A stretch of 64,000 bases of DNA from Rahnella bruchi (lineage in GTDB: Bacteria; Pseudomonadota; Gammaproteobacteria; Enterobacterales; Enterobacteriaceae): assembly GCF_003614975.1 (NCBI RefSeq), contig NZ_QZWI01000003.1, positions 124,001 through 188,000 of the forward strand, read 5' to 3'. Below are positions 59,499 through 64,000 of this stretch, piece by piece. The notes beneath the pieces are model-generated. The model ran no database searches. It worked only from the letters and a program-made list of their open reading frames with translations, and had not been told where the DNA came from. The stretch's first letter is position 1, and each line of letters starts with the position of its first letter. Position numbers and translations under genes: made by a program.

Positions 59499-61298
59499 TT
59501 AGCGGTCCACATCTGACATTACAAAATCGATACTGCCCAGATACACGATCAGGTCGGATACCAGGCTGCCACGTATTACGGACGGGATCTGCTGCAAATG
59601 CGGGAAGCTTGGCGTACGGACACGGGTGCGGTAGCTCATGGTGCTGCCGTCACTGGTCAGGTAGTAGCTGTTGATCCCTTTGGTTGCTTCAACCATCTGG
59701 AAAGATTCTTGCGCAGGCATAACCGGACCCCAGGACACTTGCAGGAAGTGCGTGATCAGGGTTTCGATATGCTGCAGTGTGCGCTCTTTCGGTGGCGGCG
59801 TGGTCAGCGGGTGATCCGCCTTGAACGGGCCTTCCGGCATGTTTTTGTAGCACTGCTCCAGAATGCGCAGGCTCTGACGTAGCTCTTCAACTTTGAGCAT
59901 CACGCGGGAATAGCAGTCACTGACGCCATCACCGGTTGGGATTTCAAAGTCGAAGTTTTCGTAGCCGGAGTATGGACGCCATTTACGCACGTCAAACGGA
60001 ATACCCGTTGCGCGCAGGCCAGCACCAGTGGTGCCCCAGGCCAGAGCTTCATCTGCGTTATACGCAGCCACGCCCTTGGAACGGCCAATCAGAATGGTGT
60101 TTTTCAGCGCCGCTTTGACATAGGAATCCAGACGAGCTGGCATCCAGTCAAGGAACTCACGCAGCAGACGATCCCAGCCTTTCGGCAGGTCGTGAGCGAC
60201 GCCACCAATACGGAACCAGGCCGGGTGCATACGGAAACCGGTGATTGCTTCAACCAGATCGTAGATTTTCTGACGATCGGTAAAGGCGAAGAACACCGGA
60301 GTCATCGCGCCCACGTCCTGAATAAACGTAGAGATGTACAGCAGATGGCTGTTGATACGGAACAGTTCTGACAGCATGACACGGATGGTGTTAACGCGAT
60401 CCGGCGTCACGATACCGGCGAGTTTTTCAACGGCCAGCACGTACGGCATTTCGTTAACACAACCGCCGAGGTATTCGATACGGTCGGTGTAAGGAATGTA
60501 GCTGTGCCATGACTGGCGCTCGCCCATTTTCTCAGCACCACGGTGGTGATAACCAACGTCCGGAACACAGTCGACAATTTCTTCGCCATCAAGCTGCAAG
60601 ATGATACGGAATGCACCGTGCGCAGACGGGTGGTTAGGACCGAGATTGAGGAACATGAAGTCCTCATTGTCGGTGCCACGCTTCATGCCCCAGTCTTCAG
60701 GCTTGAAGGTCAGCGACTCCATCTCGAGTTCTTCTTTCTGCTTGGTCAGCTCGTAAGGATCGAACTCGGTAGCGCGTGCCGGATAGTCTTTACGCAACGG
60801 GTGCCCTTCCCAGGTCTGCGGCATCATGATGCGCGTCAGGTGCGGGTGGCCATCGAAGGTAATACCGAACATTTCCCATGTTTCGCGCTCATACCAGTTA
60901 GCGTTCGGGAACACTTTGGTAATGGTCGGAACATGGAGATCGTTTTCTGACAATGCCACTTTGATCATGATGTCGCGGTTACGCTCGACCGAGATCAGGT
61001 GATAGAAAACGGAAAAATCCGCGGCCGGTAAACCGTCGCGGTGGGTACGTAAACGCTCATCAAAGCCATGCAAATCGAAAAGCATGACGTAAGGTTTTGG
61101 CTGTTTTCGTAAAAAGGTAATCGCTTCCAGTAACTGTTCACGCTTGAACCACACCACGGGAATTCCGGTACGGGTCGCCTGAACAGTAAAGGCCTCTGGC
61201 CCAAAACGGTTACGCAATTCGCCGATAACCGGATCATCGAGATGATCTCGGGTATGCCATGCTGGCAGGGCGGAATCTTGCGTCGTCAAATCTGTCAT
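59499..61298 (-). CDS. nuoC: NADH-quinone oxidoreductase fused subunit C/D
   Basis: Fused NuoC-NuoD protein of 599 aa, as in other enterobacteria, in the peripheral arm near the quinone site. The NuoC part (about 1-190) includes [24 protein letters not shown] and GHPLRKDYP. The NuoD part (about 210-599) includes [16 protein letters not shown], the [12 protein letters not shown] loop with the quinone-site His, and the C-terminal [12 protein letters not shown]. The fusion is usually annotated nuoC or nuoCD. It is 81 bp downstream of nuoB and 2 bp upstream of nuoE. Confidence 0.97.
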   Translation of the reverse strand: MTDLTTQDSALPAWHTRDHLDDPVIGELRNRFGPEAFTVQATRTGIPVVWFKREQLLEAITFLRKQPKPYVMLFDLHGFDERLRTHRDGLPAADFSVFYHLISVERNRDIMIKVALSENDLHVPTITKVFPNANWYERETWEMFGITFDGHPHLTRIMMPQTWEGHPLRKDYPARATEFDPYELTKQKEELEMESLTFKPEDWGMKRGTDNEDFMFLNLGPNHPSAHGAFRIILQLDGEEIVDCVPDVGYHHRGAEKMGERQSWHSYIPYTDRIEYLGGCVNEMPYVLAVEKLAGIVTPDRVNTIRVMLSELFRINSHLLYISTFIQDVGAMTPVFFAFTDRQKIYDLVEAITGFRMHPAWFRIGGVAHDLPKGWDRLLREFLDWMPARLDSYVKAALKNTILIGRSKGVAAYNADEALAWGTTGAGLRATGIPFDVRKWRPYSGYENFDFEIPTGDGVSDCYSRVMLKVEELRQSLRILEQCYKNMPEGPFKADHPLTTPPPKERTLQHIETLITHFLQVSWGPVMPAQESFQMVEATKGINSYYLTSDGSTMSYRTRVRTPSFPHLQQIPSVIRGSLVSDLIVYLGSIDFVMSDVDR

Positions 61299-61379
61299 AT
61301 TTTTTTCACCACACTAAATGGTCATTTATGCCGTAAGGGGGACTCATCACCCCTCAGGGTTGACTCTCAGACCGCAGTG

Positions 61380-62054
61380 TTAAATCTCGTCCGGCGAACG
61401 CAGATTTGTCACGGCAATACGCTCAGCACGTTTACGCTCTTTTTCAGACTGCATATTCGCGCGGTAAACACCCTGATCGCCAACAACCCATGACAATGGG
61501 CGACGTTCTTTGCCGATGGATTCCTGCAGCAGTAACAGAGCCTGCATATAGGCTTCCGGACGCGGCGGGCATCCCGGGATGTACACGTCGACAGGCAGGA
61601 ATTTATCCACGCCCTGAACGACAGAATAAATATCGTACATACCGCCGGAATTCGCACAGGCACCCATCGAAATGACCCATTTTGGTTCCAGCATCTGATC
61701 ATACAAACGCTGAATAACCGGAGCCATTTTGGTGAAGCAGGTTCCAGCTACTACCATAAAGTCAGCCTGACGTGGTGAAGCACGCAGAACTTCTGCGCCA
61801 AAACGCGCAACGTCATGCACCGCAGTGAATGACGTCACCATTTCCACGTAACAGCATGAAAGGCCGAAGTTATACGGCCAAAGGGAATTTTTACGACCCC
61901 AGTTCACCATGCCATGCAGTGATTCCTGGAGATTTCCCATGAAGACGCTGCGTTTAACCTGTTCCTGAAGAGGATCGCCGACGACCTCCTGAGATTGCAG
62001 GGGGTAACGGTCGTTCTCACCGTCCGGGTCTATGCGGGTGAGCGTATAGTCCAT
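61380..62054 (-). CDS. nuoB: NADH-quinone oxidoreductase subunit B
   Basis: Peripheral-arm subunit, 224 aa, which ligates the terminal [4Fe-4S] cluster N2 that reduces quinone. The tandem Cys in GLSCCYVEM and two further Cys in [13 protein letters not shown] and PGCPPRPEA make up the cluster site. The segment [21 protein letters not shown] is typical. The C-terminus is slightly extended (224 aa against 220 in E. coli). It starts 22 bp after nuoA. Confidence 0.97.
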   Translation of the reverse strand: MDYTLTRIDPDGENDRYPLQSQEVVGDPLQEQVKRSVFMGNLQESLHGMVNWGRKNSLWPYNFGLSCCYVEMVTSFTAVHDVARFGAEVLRASPRQADFMVVAGTCFTKMAPVIQRLYDQMLEPKWVISMGACANSGGMYDIYSVVQGVDKFLPVDVYIPGCPPRPEAYMQALLLLQESIGKERRPLSWVVGDQGVYRANMQSEKERKRAERIAVTNLRSPDEI

Positions 62055-62076
62055 CTTAATGCCTCTCTATGACTGC

Positions 62077-62520
62077 TTACTGAGGGTGACTGTTGGTATT
62101 AATAGCCGGGCTTGGTTTAACAGGTCCTTTCGAACGTGTTGGTGTCCAGTCGAGCGCGCCAATACGCACCAGATAGAACAAACCAGCCAGCAGTACCAAA
62201 ATGAAAATGGTGGCTTCAACAAATCCGGTCCAGCCGCTTTCGCGAATAGATGTTGACCATGCATAGAGATACAAGGCTTCAACGTCGAAAATGACGAAAA
62301 ACATGGCGACCAGATAGAACTTTGCGGACAAACGCAGTCTGGCTGTGCCGACAGAGGCGATACCTGATTCAAAAGGCGTGTTTTTGTAACGCGCCCGGGC
62401 TCTCCCGCCAAGAAACGCGGCACCCAGTAACATCAGGCAACAAAGCCCCATTGCGACGATAAGAAAAACGGCGAACGCCCAGTGTTGAGCGATGACTTCA
62501 GTGGCTGTTGACATACTCAT
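62077..62520 (-). CDS. nuoA: NADH-quinone oxidoreductase subunit A
   Basis: First gene of the nuo operon; membrane subunit of 147 aa with three helices. The long loop between helices 1 and 2 ([29 protein letters not shown]) and the helix [21 protein letters not shown] are conserved. It sits near the quinone chamber with NuoH, NuoJ and NuoK. The ATG gives [16 protein letters not shown] as in E. coli. The ribosome site is weak. A 713-bp AT-rich region lies upstream. Confidence 0.96.
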   Translation of the reverse strand: MSMSTATEVIAQHWAFAVFLIVAMGLCCLMLLGAAFLGGRARARYKNTPFESGIASVGTARLRLSAKFYLVAMFFVIFDVEALYLYAWSTSIRESGWTGFVEATIFILVLLAGLFYLVRIGALDWTPTRSKGPVKPSPAINTNSHPQ

Positions 62521-63233
62521 TGCTTACTCATCAAAAGTGGCACTTTGGCATCTGCTCTGTAAGGTCGGCAGTTTGCGCACCACATCGATTCAAGGGAAGG
62601 ATTAAAAACCACACAGTTCACGGCTCAACAAGGCATTAAGCCAGTGATTTGTTGTGGGCTTTTTACCCTTTTCTATAACCTTTTGTCAACTTTGACAAAA
62701 GTAACTCCACATTAGTTTACATGCTTAGCATTTAATTAACATATCATGCGCCAGTACTTAAGCTAAATCGTGTCAGTAAAATACTGTGATAAAGCATGCG
62801 CCTCTGATGGGAGTTATGACATCTTTCGAACTTTCCTATTGTCGCAGGAATAGGCACCGCTTCCACTCTCTTAATAGGGTTATTTTTTTGATCTGTGTCA
62901 GAGATCTGTCAATTTTGATAGATAAAAAGACACACTTTTAACAAGTTTTGTTGATTTTCAAAAAACGACAAGCGATTTACGGAAAAATTTGATGCTTTTT
63001 TTTAACTTTGAAAAGTGCTGATTTTTTCGCCAGTTAGTCGCGAAATTGTGGTTGCGGAATGCTGCGGACAAGAGGTTTTACAAGGAACGGGAAACGATAA
63101 GGGCAAAAAAGGCGAGCTTTACAAGAAATAGTAAACGGAAGCACTAAAAGTATAACTATTACACCCCAAAAGAGGTAGAAGCCTTTACCCCCGCCTCGAG
63201 GATCGGAGGCGGAAGGTAAAGCTGAGGGAAATC
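62521..63233. promoter_or_regulatory. 713-bp AT-rich nuo control region between lrhA and nuoA
   Basis: No coding frame is supported. The region should carry the main nuo promoter(s) on the minus strand. At 62680-62701 a perfect 9-bp inverted repeat (CTTTTGTCA, ACTT, TGACAAAAG) may be an operator or hairpin, and its minus-strand reading contains TTGTCA about 15 bp before TATAGA, a possible short-spaced promoter. The part from 62880 to 63180 is rich in A/T tracts and looks bent or H-NS-prone. ArcA, FNR and NarL sites known for E. coli nuo were not matched with confidence. Confidence 0.6.
63183..63221 (-). terminator. lrhA terminator-like hairpin
   Basis: Nested stem: CTTTACC (63183-63189) with GGTAAAG (63215-63221), then CCGCCTC (63191-63197) with GAGGCGG (63206-63212), separated by a small internal loop. 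It starts 12 bp after the lrhA stop codon and has no strong T-tract. Confidence 0.65.
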
Positions 63234-64000
63234 TTAGTTTTGGGAATCTGCCAGGAACTCCTGATCATCATCCACTACAGGACGCGGACCATAAGCACTC
63301 AGCGAATAAGGATCATTACCTTGCTCAACGGCATTGAAAATCGCCATGGCCAATTCATTTTCACAACGCGCATTTTTGTACAGCACATATTGCGTGTCAG
63401 GCAGCCTTGGTAAACCATCCTGTTCACCCAGAACTCGTAATTCCGGACTCATCATTTCGATAGGTCGCGCAGTCACGCCTAACCCGGCCCGCACCGCCGC
63501 ACGAATGGCCGACAATGTAGACGCTACATAGGCAATGCGCCATGGGATCCCCGCCTGATTAAGATACTCAGTCGCCATTAAACGATAAGGGCTTGGTTCA
63601 TCAAGCACTACCAGTGGCACGCTGTCCCCGGAAGGATAAGCAAAATCCGCTGAACAGTACCAAAGCGTTGGCGAAGTACGCAGTACGATATGTGGATGGT
63701 CGGTATTGGTCATCGTGGTGATGGCCAAATCCACTTCCTCACTTTCAAGCATCGATAACATGAAAGGACTGCGTTTAACGCGGACATCAATCGATAACTT
63801 AGGATAGATCGACGTCACCCGGCTGAGCAGGAAAGGCAAAATGGTGTCAGCTGTATCGTCTGACGCACCAATCGTTATCCCGCCCTGAACATTGCTGTAC
63901 ATCAAAGAGGTGCAGGCTTCATCATTAAAACGAAGGATTTTGCGTGCGTACCCCAATAACTGAATACCATGTTCAGTTAATAATTTATTGCGTCCATGTC
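63234..64000 (-). CDS. lrhA: LysR-family regulator LrhA, 5' part beyond the window
   Basis: C-terminal part (255 codons visible) of LrhA, a LysR-type transcription regulator. In E. coli it represses flagellar and fimbrial genes and affects RpoS. The frame stays open to the window edge, giving [20 protein letters not shown] just before the effector domain, so the helix-turn-helix and start lie outside. The visible part is the substrate-binding domain ([53 protein letters not shown]) with a short polar tail. It lies upstream of nuoA in the same orientation, as in E. coli. Confidence 0.93.
   Translation of the reverse strand, partial: HGRNKLLTEHGIQLLGYARKILRFNDEACTSLMYSNVQGGITIGASDDTADTILPFLLSRVTSIYPKLSIDVRVKRSPFMLSMLESEEVDLAITTMTNTDHPHIVLRTSPTLWYCSADFAYPSGDSVPLVVLDEPSPYRLMATEYLNQAGIPWRIAYVASTLSAIRAAVRAGLGVTARPIEMMSPELRVLGEQDGLPRLPDTQYVLYKNARCENELAMAIFNAVEQGNDPYSLSAYGPRPVVDDDQEFLADSQN

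Noticed and set aside
61299-61379. Terminator in the nuoB-nuoC gap
   Set aside because: Only a four-base GGGG/CCCC stem without a T-tract; too weak to call.
1-64000. Prophage, insertion sequence, tRNA or rRNA genes
   Set aside because: No transposase, integrase, phage gene, cloverleaf or rRNA segment was recognised on either strand.

Overview
The window is chromosomal DNA of a gammaproteobacterium of the order Enterobacterales. The gene order and protein sequences (rcsDBC, gyrA-ubiG, nrdAB-yfaE, yfaY-yfaZ, menFDHBCE-elaB, a ycdZ relative, nuoA-N, lrhA) match the E. coli 50-51 min region in compacted form. The mix of core genes with a katA-type catalase and a bap-type adhesin locus suggests a Yersiniaceae member such as Rahnella or a close relative. 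The genus is an inference from gene content, not from a search.

Layout. (1) 1-18919, minus strand: a biofilm-adhesin locus in the order giant adhesin (4629 aa), TolC-like outer-membrane protein, type I ABC exporter, HlyD-like adaptor, as in Salmonella bapABCD. (2) 18920-19606: AT-rich divergent control region. (3) 19607-27107: an MFS transporter, then the Rcs envelope-stress phosphorelay, rcsD-rcsB on plus and rcsC convergent on minus. (4) 27251-30893: gyrA (minus) and ubiG (plus), divergent. (5) 31405-35151: nrdA-nrdB-yfaE with DnaA and NrdR sites in front. (6) 35282-38915: yfaY and yfaZ (minus), then a monofunctional catalase (plus). (7) 38981-46554: menF-menD-menH-menB-menC-menE, tightly overlapping on the minus strand, with elaB upstream of menF. 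(8) 46672-47187: a DUF1097 membrane protein behind a perfect CRP site. (9) 47393-62520: the 13-gene nuo operon for respiratory complex I, with nuoC and nuoD fused. (10) 62521-63233: a long AT-rich nuo leader, then the 3' part of lrhA, which runs off the right edge.

How it fits together. ubiG supplies ubiquinone and the men genes supply menaquinone; both are electron acceptors for the Nuo complex and other dehydrogenases. LrhA is a LysR regulator that conventionally sits upstream of nuo. The Rcs phosphorelay controls surface polysaccharide, motility and biofilm traits and lies next to a large surface adhesin with its own secretion system. nrdAB and gyrA serve DNA synthesis and topology.

No tRNA, rRNA, CRISPR array, prophage or intact insertion sequence was recognised. 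The least routine parts are the adhesin, which carries a four-domain higher-order repeat of 404-405 residues; a palindrome pair between adhesin and exporter genes; a small dispersed hairpin-plus-hexamer element seen twice; and several hairpins inside operons. I did not find a convincing undescribed multi-gene system.
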